DNA from: Lacibacter sediminis
Lineage (GTDB): Bacteria > Bacteroidota > Bacteroidia > Chitinophagales > Chitinophagaceae
NCBI RefSeq assembly: GCF_014168535.1
Contig: NZ_CP060007.1
Location: forward strand, 4,030,001-4,094,000
Length of the DNA: 64,000 nucleotides
Reading direction: 5' to 3'
The translations under genes were made by a program, and so were the position numbers. Below, one piece after another: positions 51,245-60,778 of the stretch; the stretch's first letter is position 1, and each line of letters begins with the position of its first letter. The notes beneath the pieces are model-generated. The model did not search any database. It had not been told where the DNA came from and was given only the letters and a program-made list of their open reading frames with translations.

Positions 51245-53149
51245 ATGCAAAATCTCTCTTCCATACTTCAACAATACTGGGGTTACTCTTCCTTTCGTCC
51301 GCTTCAACAGGAAATAATTGAATCGGTGTTAAGTGGAAAAGATACCCTTGCCTTATTACCAACCGGTGGCGGCAAAAGTATTTGTTACCAGGTACCTGCA
51401 CTTGCAAAAGATGGATTATGCATTGTTATATCGCCGCTCATTGCATTAATGAAAGACCAGGTGGAAGCGCTTCATCGAAAAGATATCAGGGCCGCAGCGA
51501 TCTATACCGGCATGCCTTTCCCGCAAGTGAAAGATATATTACAAATGGCAGTGAATGAGAAACTTAAATTTCTGTATGTATCCCCTGAGCGTTTAGAAAC
51601 AAATCTCTTTCTTGAATATTTACCGGGAATGAATATTCAACTCATTGCAGTTGATGAAGCGCATTGTATTTCGCAATGGGGATATGATTTTCGTCCGTCG
51701 TATTTGAAGATTGTCAATTTTCGAAAAGAATTACCCGGTGTTCCTTTGCTTGCCGTAACAGCGTCAGCAACACCACACGTGCAGGATGATATCTGCAACA
51801 AATTACAATTCCGCAATCATCATATTTATAAAGGCTCCTTTCTTCGACCGAATGTTTCATTCAGTGTGTTTCGTGTTGAAAGCAGAATCAATAAAATATT
51901 GCAGATTCTGAATAATGTGCAGGGCTGTGCCATTGTTTATTGTAAGAGCAGGAAGATGACACAGGAAACAGCACAACTGCTACAACTGCATCATATTTCA
52001 GCAGACTATTATCATGCCGGCTTATCGAATGATGAACGCAGTAAACGACAGGAAGCATGGTTGAAGAATGAAACAAGAGTAATTGTATGCACCAATGCAT
52101 TCGGGATGGGTATTGACAAACCTGATGTGCGTGTGGTAATCCATCATGATATGCCTGATTGTTTAGAGAACTATTACCAGGAAGCTGGCCGTGCAGGAAG
52201 GGATGGACAAAAATCATACGCTGTACTGTTGCATGAAGAAAAAGATCTCCATGAATTAAAAGGTTTATCGGCAATTCGCTTTCCTCCCGTTTCAGAAGTA
52301 AAAAGAGTGTACCAATGTTTGGTAAACTATTTACAATTGCCAAGTGGCAGTGGCGAATTACAATGGATAGAATTTGATCTGAATGATTTTATCAAAACAT
52401 TCAAGCTGAATGTTTATACAGCCGTGTACGCATTAAAAACATTAGAACACGAAGGCTGGATCAATTATGCCGAACAGATTTTTCTACCTGCAAAAGTTGT
52501 CTTCACAGCAAGTAAACAGCGCCTGGCTGAGTTTGAACAACAGCATCCACAACTGGAGCCTGTTATGAAAGGCCTGTTACGTACTTACGGCGGCATCTTT
52601 GATATGGAATCATTCATATCAGAAAAACAATTAGTAACAATCCTGAAAACCGATCTCGATGCGACCAAACAGTCATTGTATCAGTTACATCAACATGGTA
52701 TTATCAATTACAGTCCGCAGAAAGAGAAACCACAGTTACAGTTCTTAGAAAACCGTCCGGCAGTTGAAGACCTGTTCATTAACCCTGCACACCTCTTGCA
52801 AAGGAAAGAGCAGTTTGAACTTCGTGTCAACAAAATGCTGGACTATATAACAGATAGCAATACTTGCAGAAGTAAAATGATCGGCACTTATTTTGGCGAC
52901 GCTGCCATTGGTAATTGCGGAGTGTGTGATACTTGTTTGCAGAAAAAAGGAAACGATCTTTCACCGGATGAATTTGAAAGCATCCGTTCTTTTTTAAAAG
53001 ATAGAGCAGGCAATAACGGTTTAGTTGTAAAAGAACTCCTGACGAAAATGGGCAGTAAACAAAAAGATCGTGTGTGGAAAGTAATTGATCATTTGATAGC
53101 AGAAGAAAAAATAACTCTAACAAAAGAAGGATTAATGAAGTTCATATAA
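51245..53149 (+). CDS. recQ: ATP-dependent DNA helicase RecQ
   Basis: 634 residues from ATG 51245. Helicase motifs in order: FRPLQQEII, Walker A LPTGGGKSICYQ near 50, VDEAHCISQWGYDFRPSY near 138, VTASATPHVQ, IVYCKSRK, CTNAFGMGIDKPDVR near 280 and QEAGRAGRDG near 315. The RQC zinc site is present at CRSKMIGTYF...CGVCDTC near 540, and a short C-terminal tail with a winged-helix-like end replaces a full HRDC. It unwinds branched DNA in recombination repair. It starts 13 bases after the ATPase gene. Confidence 0.94.
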   Translation: MQNLSSILQQYWGYSSFRPLQQEIIESVLSGKDTLALLPTGGGKSICYQVPALAKDGLCIVISPLIALMKDQVEALHRKDIRAAAIYTGMPFPQVKDILQMAVNEKLKFLYVSPERLETNLFLEYLPGMNIQLIAVDEAHCISQWGYDFRPSYLKIVNFRKELPGVPLLAVTASATPHVQDDICNKLQFRNHHIYKGSFLRPNVSFSVFRVESRINKILQILNNVQGCAIVYCKSRKMTQETAQLLQLHHISADYYHAGLSNDERSKRQEAWLKNETRVIVCTNAFGMGIDKPDVRVVIHHDMPDCLENYYQEAGRAGRDGQKSYAVLLHEEKDLHELKGLSAIRFPPVSEVKRVYQCLVNYLQLPSGSGELQWIEFDLNDFIKTFKLNVYTAVYALKTLEHEGWINYAEQIFLPAKVVFTASKQRLAEFEQQHPQLEPVMKGLLRTYGGIFDMESFISEKQLVTILKTDLDATKQSLYQLHQHGIINYSPQKEKPQLQFLENRPAVEDLFINPAHLLQRKEQFELRVNKMLDYITDSNTCRSKMIGTYFGDAAIGNCGVCDTCLQKKGNDLSPDEFESIRSFLKDRAGNNGLVVKELLTKMGSKQKDRVWKVIDHLIAEEKITLTKEGLMKFI

Positions 53150-53177
53150 AAAACACGCTGCATGGCAGCGTGTTTTT
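53147..53177. terminator. Bidirectional terminator between recQ and susD
   Basis: AAAAACACGCTGC and GCAGCGTGTTTTT pair around a short loop. The A-run on one side and T-run on the other serve both converging genes. Confidence 0.85.
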
Positions 53178-53200
53178 ATAATATCATCGATAATATCTAA

Positions 53201-54577
53201 TTAACCACCTGTATAAATATCCCAGTTAAGATCAGCCTGTGGTTTAGGGAATTGCTTGAAGACAGCTCCTTGATCTGCCGCAACAGGAATTTCATTCATC
53301 CTGTCGTAACGGCGTGTATCTATCCAGCGATGACCCCAGGGTTCTGCCCAAAGTGAATAACGGCGTTGATACAGAATTTCAGTAATTAAAGCCGGCTGCG
53401 TTTGTGCGCCACCGTAGTTACCAATATTGGCTGCCGTGCGAATGATATTTATGGCATTCACTGCATCAGTAAACTGGTTTAGCTGTGCATGTGCTTCTGC
53501 TTTGATCAATATCAATTCCTCATTTTTAATAAACGGAATTGCTGTTGTGTTTGTTGACCAACGACGATCCTGGTGTGTGCCGAATAATGTACCTGCATCT
53601 GTTGATACACTTGCAGCAGTTGTACGTTGGAAAAACTTCGCAGCCACACGTGCATCATTAGCTGTGGCATCAGCAAGCATCGAAGGATGAACAACAATGA
53701 TCGTGCTGATACTTGCATCCAATACATAAAACAAGGGATTGAAAATATCAGGAGCAGCACCATATGTATGTGCAGGACCGGCGCTTAAACTTCCGGTTAA
53801 GTTCATAAAAGATGCATTGGCTGCATCTAAAGCACCTTGCCAATCTTTCCGATAAATTGCAAGGCGTGCAGCGATTGCACGATTCACTTTTTTAATACCG
53901 TCAATATTGTTATAGCCACTCCATCCGGCAGTAAGACTAAACGGAAATGCAGTACCTGCTGCATTCAGATCAGCATAACCTTCATCAAGAACGGCTTTAA
54001 TAGCTGTAAGTGCTTCCTGGTAAGGAACAAAATCACCAGGGTTTAATGGATCTTCAATATCAACACGAATACCATTATCATACAAAAAATTAGCAGGGAT
54101 CATAAATTGATAACCCATGATGGTTTTTGCAAAGCCGGTTACAGCTTTCTTTTCCTGATCTGATAATGCGCCTGTATTCATTGCAGCATTGCGTAATACA
54201 ATTGCCTGGCGAATGGCTTGATACGGAGTTGCGTAAGCTGCACCACCAGTTGCACCAAAACCAAAATAAGCAGCATCTGGTCGCCGTCCAGTCTGTCCTA
54301 ACCAATCTGTTTGAAAACGTGGATCTGATGCATTGAAATACCAGATCTCCCTCCCAAAAGTTCCGAAGGCAGCCGTTACAGTAAACAAATAATCACGATG
54401 GCGTGATTCCAATCCTGTAATTAAAAACTGGATCTGCGCACGGGAAGCATTATTTGAAACGCTACCTACAGAAGGATTGTTGGGGTCTGCCACTTCATCA
54501 AGCTTCAACGGGTTACATCCAACCATTGAAAGAAGTGCAAGACCTCCAAGGAATGATTTTATGAATTTATATTTCAT
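53201..54577 (-). CDS. SusD/RagB-family outer-membrane lipoprotein
   Basis: 458 residues. The signal peptide ends in a lipobox (MVGCNPLKLDE, Cys near 21). TPR-rich helices and the C-terminal SusD pattern (FIKNEELILIKAEAHAQLNQFTDAVNAINIIRTAANI, then RRYSLWAEPWGHRWIDTRRYDR) are clear. It caps the SusC transporter as a glycan- or peptide-binding lid. It is cotranscribed with the susC gene 17 bases upstream. No regulators or hydrolases are adjacent, so the substrate cannot be named. Confidence 0.93.
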   Translation of the reverse strand: MKYKFIKSFLGGLALLSMVGCNPLKLDEVADPNNPSVGSVSNNASRAQIQFLITGLESRHRDYLFTVTAAFGTFGREIWYFNASDPRFQTDWLGQTGRRPDAAYFGFGATGGAAYATPYQAIRQAIVLRNAAMNTGALSDQEKKAVTGFAKTIMGYQFMIPANFLYDNGIRVDIEDPLNPGDFVPYQEALTAIKAVLDEGYADLNAAGTAFPFSLTAGWSGYNNIDGIKKVNRAIAARLAIYRKDWQGALDAANASFMNLTGSLSAGPAHTYGAAPDIFNPLFYVLDASISTIIVVHPSMLADATANDARVAAKFFQRTTAASVSTDAGTLFGTHQDRRWSTNTTAIPFIKNEELILIKAEAHAQLNQFTDAVNAINIIRTAANIGNYGGAQTQPALITEILYQRRYSLWAEPWGHRWIDTRRYDRMNEIPVAADQGAVFKQFPKPQADLNWDIYTGG

Positions 54578-54594
54578 ACGAATAGTTTAAAATT

Positions 54595-57588
54595 TTAGAA
54601 ATCAAGATTTATGTGGAAGAAGATACGACGTGTTGTAGGATATGGAGCCACATCTACGTTACCGGCAATTGATTGTGCACCAAAGGTTGACGTTTCAGGA
54701 TCGTAACCTTCATACTTTGTAAATAACAGAACATTATTTCCTGACGCACCAATCTTGATACGATCTACAAAACCATTGAACCATTTGTTTACATTCTTTT
54801 GCGGAACATTATAATACAATCCGATCTCTCTCATTTTAAAGAACGTTGCATCTTGTACCCAACGACCAGCATTGTTATAAGGAGCTGGTGGGCGCTGGCG
54901 TCCATTTGGTATACCATCTTTATCATCATCATCAAACCAACCTTCTGTTGTACCACCTGAATCAGTAAGGAAACTTGTAAGGTTAATATTATCACCACCA
55001 TTTCTCCACTCCCACATCATACTGAAATCAAAATTTTTCAGGAAGGTTACCGTATTGAACCATGACATCGTGAACTTAGGTTGATTGTTTCCCCAAACTG
55101 TAAATACACCTGGTGTAATAGCAGGAGAACCCACAATCGTTAAAGGACTAACTCCTTCCTGTATCAGGAAGGTTCCCAAACCCGTTCCGAATGCTCCGGT
55201 TAAATAAGATGGGATGCCAAGTTTTTTTACAAGAACATCATTCTTCCACCACATTACACGTGAGAACCAACGAACATTTGATTTTTGAATAACTGTACCT
55301 GCCAATGCAAGCTCAATACCTTTGTTCTCTAATTCAGCCTCGTTACTTGGAGTTGTGTTTACACCAACTGCAGGAGAAAGATTCAGGTTCTGAATATTAT
55401 TTGCAGTTGTTTTGATATAATACGTTGCTTCTAGTGAAACCCGGTTTTTAAACAACCCTGCATCAATACCAAATTCAATTTCACGTGCTGTTTCAGGACG
55501 AATACCTGTATTGCCAATTTGTGTTGATACTACCGAACCAAGTAACCCGCCAATATTTGTACCGTTCAATGGTGTAAATATTGAACCGAAGGCAACTGGT
55601 CCTGCTGTTTCACCATACGCAATACGTGGTTTCAATTGATTAATAAAACCAACATTCCAGAAATCAAAATTGGTAAGATTAATGGCGAGTGATGCTTTTG
55701 GAAATGCATACATTTTATTGATATCGCCATTAAGAGTTGACTTATCAAAACGAACTCCGGCTGTTGCAATGATCTTATCATCCCAGTTTACTTCTTCCTG
55801 TGCAAAAATGCCAGCTTCCTGAACACGGCTGTCGAATTGTTGATCGATCTGTTGAACGGTTGCCTGCTGCACATTTGTTTGCTTTGGTGCTAAGCCACGC
55901 CCACGAATAAAGAAAGAGTTGTAATCAAACTCAAGACGTACCAACCCAGCCTGTGTTGTAAAGCCAAACTTATTTACATTCACATTATGCACCAATGCAG
56001 CCTGGAAGTTTTTATTAAAACTTTCCTGGCGGCCATGCAACACATCACCGGGATTAGCTTGTGATCGTTGATATTGCAAGTCTTCAGGCAAATGGATCAT
56101 TGTCTTGTTTTGTACAAAATCAATACCGCCTGTTACTTGTAATTTTAAACCGGAGTTTGCACGGTCAATAATTTCCCAGTTTAAAGTTCCGGATTGAATA
56201 AACCTGTTCACCAAAGAGTTATTGGTTGCCTTGTCTGTAACAGCTAAAGGATTTTCTCTTGGACCACCATAATCAACATCAGGATAAATACCTGCGGCGT
56301 TTGGACGCAGATCAAAGTAATTCGGAATGTAAGAAATATTATAACCGATAGATGCACCGGTATTATTTTGGTTTCCTGTAAAACCACGATCAGTATTTGA
56401 TCTTACATAATTTGAATTAATAGAAAAATTTAATCGATTACTGATCTTGTGCTCAATATTAGCCCGTATAGAATACCGTTCGAAACCAGTTCTTCTTACT
56501 GTACCTTCTTCATTGGTGATAACACCTCCAACATAAAACTTTGTTTTATCGGTACCACCAGTTACAGTTAAGCGGGTGTTTGATAATGTTGCGGTATTGG
56601 CATAAAATATCTCTTCATAATCAAAAAACTGACCCGTGCTTTGCGCTTGCTGAAAGCGGGCCAATTCAGTTGCACGCTTTGTAGGATTTGTAAAGAAGAA
56701 ATTAATTTTCGCAACACTCCAGTCGTCAGTTCCAACCAAACGTAAAGGACGTCCAAAGCCAATATCCTGACCAAAGCTGATGGCTGTTTTACCGCTTGAT
56801 CCTTTTTTGGTTGTGATAATGATTACACCGGCATTGGCACGTGTGCCATAAATCGCTGCTGCCGAAGGTCCTTTCAATACTTCGATGTTCTGAATATCGG
56901 CAGGATTAATATCAGCTAAACGATTTGCTCCATCATCCTGTGCAGGTGCACCAGCTCCGGCTGCTGCCCCGGTTACAGTAGCACGACCTGTACGCTGAAA
57001 TGAGTTGTTGATGTACACACCATCAAGAATGATCAATGGTTGTGATGCACCTACCAGTGAAGAAACACCACGTAGCTGTATAGATAATCCACCACCGGGA
57101 GCACCTCCATTCAGGCGAATGTTTGCACCCGGTACTTTACTGTACAATGCACCATCTGTTGTTTGGATCTGAGTTGTACCGGTTAACTCTTTTGAATTTA
57201 TAGATGTAACCGCATTGGCGAGGTTACTCCGTTTTACTGATGTTGCCAAACCAGTTACAACTACTTCTTCAAGATTGAGTACATCTGTTTTTAATGCTAC
57301 ATCAAGTGCGGCACTTGTACTGGAGACATTGACAGATTGTGACATAAACCCAACCAATGAAATTACCAGCGTAACAGATTTGTTATCCGGGACTGCTAAA
57401 CTGAAAGTGCCGTCTGTTCCAGTTACTGTACCAATCTTTGTTCCTTTGATTTGAACGCTTACGTTAGGTAAAGGTTCGTTCCGGGCCTCGTCAGTAATTT
57501 TTCCCTTAACAGTGTACTGGCTGAAGCCGGCAGTAGAGAATAGCAGGAACAGCAGCAGCTGTCCGAGCCTTTGCACAGATTTTCTCAT
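54595..57588 (-). CDS. SusC/RagA-family TonB-linked outer-membrane protein
   Basis: 997 residues. Signal peptide (ends GFSQ), N-terminal carboxypeptidase-like domain (TVKGKITDEARNEPLPNVSVQIKGT near 27), then the plug domain with LNLEEVVVTGLAT near 108 and the SusC signature (LIILDGVYINNSF, DINPADIQNIEVLKGPSAAAIYGTRANAGVIIITTKKG near 228-262), and a 22-strand barrel ending FFHINLDF. It imports an unknown substrate with the SusD partner. Its upstream region (57589-57886) holds no clear sigma/anti-sigma genes. Confidence 0.95.
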   Translation of the reverse strand: MRKSVQRLGQLLLFLLFSTAGFSQYTVKGKITDEARNEPLPNVSVQIKGTKIGTVTGTDGTFSLAVPDNKSVTLVISLVGFMSQSVNVSSTSAALDVALKTDVLNLEEVVVTGLATSVKRSNLANAVTSINSKELTGTTQIQTTDGALYSKVPGANIRLNGGAPGGGLSIQLRGVSSLVGASQPLIILDGVYINNSFQRTGRATVTGAAAGAGAPAQDDGANRLADINPADIQNIEVLKGPSAAAIYGTRANAGVIIITTKKGSSGKTAISFGQDIGFGRPLRLVGTDDWSVAKINFFFTNPTKRATELARFQQAQSTGQFFDYEEIFYANTATLSNTRLTVTGGTDKTKFYVGGVITNEEGTVRRTGFERYSIRANIEHKISNRLNFSINSNYVRSNTDRGFTGNQNNTGASIGYNISYIPNYFDLRPNAAGIYPDVDYGGPRENPLAVTDKATNNSLVNRFIQSGTLNWEIIDRANSGLKLQVTGGIDFVQNKTMIHLPEDLQYQRSQANPGDVLHGRQESFNKNFQAALVHNVNVNKFGFTTQAGLVRLEFDYNSFFIRGRGLAPKQTNVQQATVQQIDQQFDSRVQEAGIFAQEEVNWDDKIIATAGVRFDKSTLNGDINKMYAFPKASLAINLTNFDFWNVGFINQLKPRIAYGETAGPVAFGSIFTPLNGTNIGGLLGSVVSTQIGNTGIRPETAREIEFGIDAGLFKNRVSLEATYYIKTTANNIQNLNLSPAVGVNTTPSNEAELENKGIELALAGTVIQKSNVRWFSRVMWWKNDVLVKKLGIPSYLTGAFGTGLGTFLIQEGVSPLTIVGSPAITPGVFTVWGNNQPKFTMSWFNTVTFLKNFDFSMMWEWRNGGDNINLTSFLTDSGGTTEGWFDDDDKDGIPNGRQRPPAPYNNAGRWVQDATFFKMREIGLYYNVPQKNVNKWFNGFVDRIKIGASGNNVLLFTKYEGYDPETSTFGAQSIAGNVDVAPYPTTRRIFFHINLDF

Positions 57589-57886
57589 GCGTAATTTGTT
57601 TTGATTTTAAAAAATAAAACCAACAACCGGATCAGCCGATAGATAAATAGCAAGCAATCGTTCCTCTGTCCACTGACCACAGGTTGTCAGTTTTCATTAC
57701 AGAAAAATAGTAATTCCCACTTTACTCTAAAAACATTTTGCTTGTTTTTTTGAGAGGGAACTACCAATTTTATGGCTAAGACACAAGGCTTCTGAAAGTC
57801 GCTGCATGTACCTGAAGTGAGAAATGTAAACCAGCCGACAAACGCTGTAATTCTGTTTAAGAAAAGGTGTTTTTAGTAAGTAATAT

Positions 57887-59452
57887 TTAAAACCAACCCG
57901 TCTTCTTTCTCCTCGTTGTTCTTCCGCCCAAACCCAATGCCCCCAATAAACTTCTTGTAATAATACTGGCAGCGGTACGGCCTACCTGTTTTACGGTTGG
58001 GTTATCAAAAAACGTTTCTTCTTTTTTAGCAGGCCGTTTCTTTTCTTCTTTTTCTTCAGCCCTTGCTTCTTCGGCTGCTTTTGTTTTTTCCGCTGCTTCT
58101 TCCAGTTTAGCCGTAATTATTTCATGTGCGCTTTCACTGTCTATGTTTTCTGCGTATTTCTTCACCAGTTTACTTTTGGTAACAAGTGAATCAACTTCGT
58201 TATCACTCAACACATCCATGCGACTGCGAGGTGCTACCAGCATAGTATGTACCAATGGTGTGGGAATACCTTTTTCATTCAACAGTGTAATAAACGCCTC
58301 GCCTATACCTAACTGTGTGAGTAATTCGTCTACATCATAATATTCTGTTTCGGGGTAATTCTCTGCGGCCTGTTTAATTACTTTTCTGTCGGCAGCTGTA
58401 AAGGCACGCAGCGCATGCTGCACTTTCAATCCTAACTGCGCCAATACACTTGCGGGTACATCCTGCGGATTTTGTGTGCAAAAGAAAATACCTACGCCTT
58501 TTGAACGAATAAGTTTGATTACTGTTTCGATCTGCTGCAACAATGCTTCATTTGCTTCCTGGAAAACAAGATGCGCTTCATCAATAAACAAAACAAGTTT
58601 GGGCTTATCCATGTCACCTTCTTCGGGCAGAGTTGCATATAACTCAGCTAATAAACTCAACATAAAGGTTGAGAAGAGTTTTGGCCTGTCCTGTAATTCC
58701 ATTAAACGTAATATGCTGATCATACCTCTGCCATCATCACTGATACGCATCAGATCATCTACTTCAAAACTTGGTTCACCAAAAAATGCATCCGCACCCT
58801 GTTGCTGCAGTTCAATTACCTTCCGCAGAATGGTTCCCGTTGATGAAGTGGATATTTTACCATAATTTTTTTCAATGGTTGATTTCCCTTCATCACTGAT
58901 ATATTGAATGATCTTGATAAAATCTTTCAGATCAAGCAAAGGCATTTTGTTATCATCGCAAAACTTAAAGATCATCGCTACAATTCCCTGCTGCGTATCA
59001 TTCAGTCCTAAAATCTTTGATAGCAAGATGGGGCCAAATTCACTCACGGTAGCCCGTAGCCGCACACCTTTCTTATCGTCACTCAATGTCATTAACTCAA
59101 CAGGAAATGCAGATGCTTTATATTCTCCACCCATCAATTGAATCCGTTCCTCGATCTTTGGATTACTTGCACCTGCAGCAGCAATACCACTCAGATCACC
59201 TTTAATGTCCATCAATACTACAGGTATACTTGCATCACTCAATCCCTCTGCAATTACCTGCAATGTTTTCGTTTTACCGGTACCTGTTGCCCCTGCAATT
59301 AATCCATGACGGTTCATTGTTTTCAACGGAAGCAAAACCTCTGCTCCTTTTACTACTTCTTTATCATACATACCAACTCCTAAACGAAATGATTCACCTT
59401 TAAATGTATAGCCCTGTTGTGCCGCCTGTATGAATTGTTCTGTAGTTGCCAT
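57887..59452 (-). CDS. HerA-like ATPase (DUF853 family)
   Basis: 521 residues. Walker A GATGTGKTKTLQV near 53, Walker B VLFIDEAHLVFQEA near 288, and CTQNPQDVPASVLAQLG near 328 define the HerA/VirB4-like RecA fold. The C-terminal region is a charged Glu/Lys/Ala coiled coil (EEAAEKTKAAEEARAEEKEEKK) ending in a basic tail. DUF853 proteins resemble DNA-pumping ATPases, but their role is unknown. It lies 298 bases upstream of susC on the same strand. Confidence 0.9.
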   Translation of the reverse strand: MATTEQFIQAAQQGYTFKGESFRLGVGMYDKEVVKGAEVLLPLKTMNRHGLIAGATGTGKTKTLQVIAEGLSDASIPVVLMDIKGDLSGIAAAGASNPKIEERIQLMGGEYKASAFPVELMTLSDDKKGVRLRATVSEFGPILLSKILGLNDTQQGIVAMIFKFCDDNKMPLLDLKDFIKIIQYISDEGKSTIEKNYGKISTSSTGTILRKVIELQQQGADAFFGEPSFEVDDLMRISDDGRGMISILRLMELQDRPKLFSTFMLSLLAELYATLPEEGDMDKPKLVLFIDEAHLVFQEANEALLQQIETVIKLIRSKGVGIFFCTQNPQDVPASVLAQLGLKVQHALRAFTAADRKVIKQAAENYPETEYYDVDELLTQLGIGEAFITLLNEKGIPTPLVHTMLVAPRSRMDVLSDNEVDSLVTKSKLVKKYAENIDSESAHEIITAKLEEAAEKTKAAEEARAEEKEEKKRPAKKEETFFDNPTVKQVGRTAASIITRSLLGALGLGGRTTRRKKTGWF

Positions 59453-59579
59453 AATAAAAACTTTACGGAAAGATAAGCTATAGAATGAGATTGTATTACA
59501 ACAAGATTACCTGTTTGTGGTATTGACAATCACTTTTGTAACTGATAGTTTTACGTCATCAATTTTCTCAGCAATCGTA

Positions 59580-59611
59580 AACGACGCTGCATTTATATGC
59601 GGCGTTTTTTA
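59580..59611 (+). terminator. Possible plus-strand terminator near the herA-like gene
   Basis: AACGACGCTGCAT and ATGCGGCGTTTTTT make an imperfect stem with a run of six T. The gene it would end is not visible on the plus strand; it may protect the downstream lipoprotein gene from read-through. Confidence 0.4.
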
Positions 59612-59644
59612 TACCACTTACAGGTGGGTACCTTAAAGTGGTAT
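59611..59644. promoter_or_regulatory. Long inverted repeat upstream of the lipoprotein gene
   Basis: ATACCACTT (59611-59619) and AAGTGGTAT (59636-59644) are exact inverses and enclose a smaller AGGT / ACCT hairpin. Such a nested palindrome is a plausible operator or RNA hairpin for the lipoprotein gene at 59710. Confidence 0.45.
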
Positions 59645-59709
59645 TGTAAAAATAAAAATATGAAAATAGCTTTGCTTCACATTAATCATTAAACCTCAAA
59701 TCACAAATC

Positions 59710-60102
59710 ATGAACAAGTTTTTAATTGCAGTTATTGCAAGCAGTTTCATTTTTATTTCATGCAAAAAAGAAAGTTCTCCTGAAAAACCTTCAATTGTTG
59801 GCTTTTGGAAAGGCAAGTGGGGAAGTAGTGACGCTTATCCTACCTATGGCTATGCCGCACTATTTCGTTCAAACGGAACTGTTCGCATTTTCGACGGAGC
59901 GGATACCTCAACAGCTGCTAAAGCAGAAGGTATATATACAGTTTCCGGAACAACAGTAACAGCAACCTATACCTATGCTGGTTCGTCAAACTTATTGGCT
60001 GTTTCTGCAACGGTTGATTCAAAATTCACTTTTCTTGAAGGTAGTTGGGGTAATAGTCCAAGCAATACCAATGGAGGAAAATGGTTCCTGAATAAAAAAT
60101 AA
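59710..60102 (+). CDS. Lipoprotein, hypothetical
   Basis: 130 residues. The signal peptide ends SFIFISC, giving lipidated Cys18. The mature part has IVGFWKGKWGSS and further beta-strand pattern with TATYTYAGSS, resembling small lipocalin-like or DUF lipoproteins of Bacteroidota. Function unknown. It is a single gene with its own palindromic upstream region and a terminator. Confidence 0.75.
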   Translation: MNKFLIAVIASSFIFISCKKESSPEKPSIVGFWKGKWGSSDAYPTYGYAALFRSNGTVRIFDGADTSTAAKAEGIYTVSGTTVTATYTYAGSSNLLAVSATVDSKFTFLEGSWGNSPSNTNGGKWFLNKK

Positions 60103-60128
60103 TCTCTGGTTTCGATAGTAGTTATACG

Positions 60129-60156
60129 GCATCCTGTTTTTACAGGATGCTTTTTT
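60129..60156 (+). terminator. Terminator after the lipoprotein gene
   Basis: GCATCCTGT and ACAGGATGC form a perfect 9-base stem with loop TTTT, followed by six T. Confidence 0.85.
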
Positions 60157-60158
60157 AG

Positions 60159-60530
60159 TTATAACTCTTCCTCACGTTCCAGCATAAGAATAGCACTTTG
60201 CGGAACAATGAAATAGCGGTCGCCTTCATACATTACCTCCGTAGCGCCACTTAACAGAAAAATTGCCAGGTCGCCTTCCCTTGCCTGCAACGGAACATAC
60301 TTCACCTGCTCGTCTTCATTTTTCCAGGGCTCATCATCAACCGGCATGGGAATAGCATAACCCGGCCCGGTTTTAATCACATATCCCTGTTGTACTTTCT
60401 CTTTTTCCTGCACACCGGGTGGTAAATACAAGCCGCTGGCTGTGCGTTCTTCCGGTGTAGTTGGCTTTATCAGAATTCGATCGCCAATGACGATCAGCTT
60501 TTTGAACCGGTTATCGGATGTAATGCGCAT
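60159..60530 (-). CDS. GroES-like co-chaperone family protein
   Basis: 123 residues. GDRILIKPTTPEERTASGLYLPPGVQEKEKVQQGYVIKTG matches the Cpn10 fold including the mobile loop, and the second half has GDLAIFLLSGATEVMYEGDRYFIVPQSAILM. It differs from canonical GroES by an extra acidic insertion (DDEPWKNEDEQVKYV). No groEL is adjacent, so this is a GroES paralogue rather than the main co-chaperone. Confidence 0.82.
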   Translation of the reverse strand: MRITSDNRFKKLIVIGDRILIKPTTPEERTASGLYLPPGVQEKEKVQQGYVIKTGPGYAIPMPVDDEPWKNEDEQVKYVPLQAREGDLAIFLLSGATEVMYEGDRYFIVPQSAILMLEREEEL

Positions 60531-60583
60531 ATGCTTTTTTTGAGGAGCAAAAATAATGATGATATGAATGACAAAACTTTAAA

Positions 60584-60696
60584 GGCTGCCCGGGCGAAAC
60601 GATACCCCGCAGCAAACGCAACGAAGTGAAGTGAGCGAGGAGTATAAGTGAAGCACCGGAACCACTGTCCGGAGTAAGCTAAACGGAGACAGCCCC
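60584..60696. repeat. GC-rich structured element in the intergenic region
   Basis: A 113-base stretch with high G+C between the GroES-like and response-regulator genes. It begins GGCTGCCCGGGCG and ends GGAGACAGCCCC, whose GGCTG / CAGCC tips can pair. Inside, CCGGA and TCCGG pair over 7 bases, and the purine-rich AGTGAAGTGAGCGAGGAGT is prominent. No coding potential is evident. It could be a dispersed repeat or a small RNA; the other strand is equally possible. Confidence 0.45.
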
Positions 60697-60778
60697 TCTA
60701 TTTCTTTAACAAAATATTGAGGGCATTACTGCACAACTACCAAAAGCATTAACTTTATTTGATAATAAATTTTATACG

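Noticed and set aside
54090..54336. Open frames on either strand inside susD and susC
   Set aside because: They are shadows of the long, motif-bearing SusD/SusC frames.
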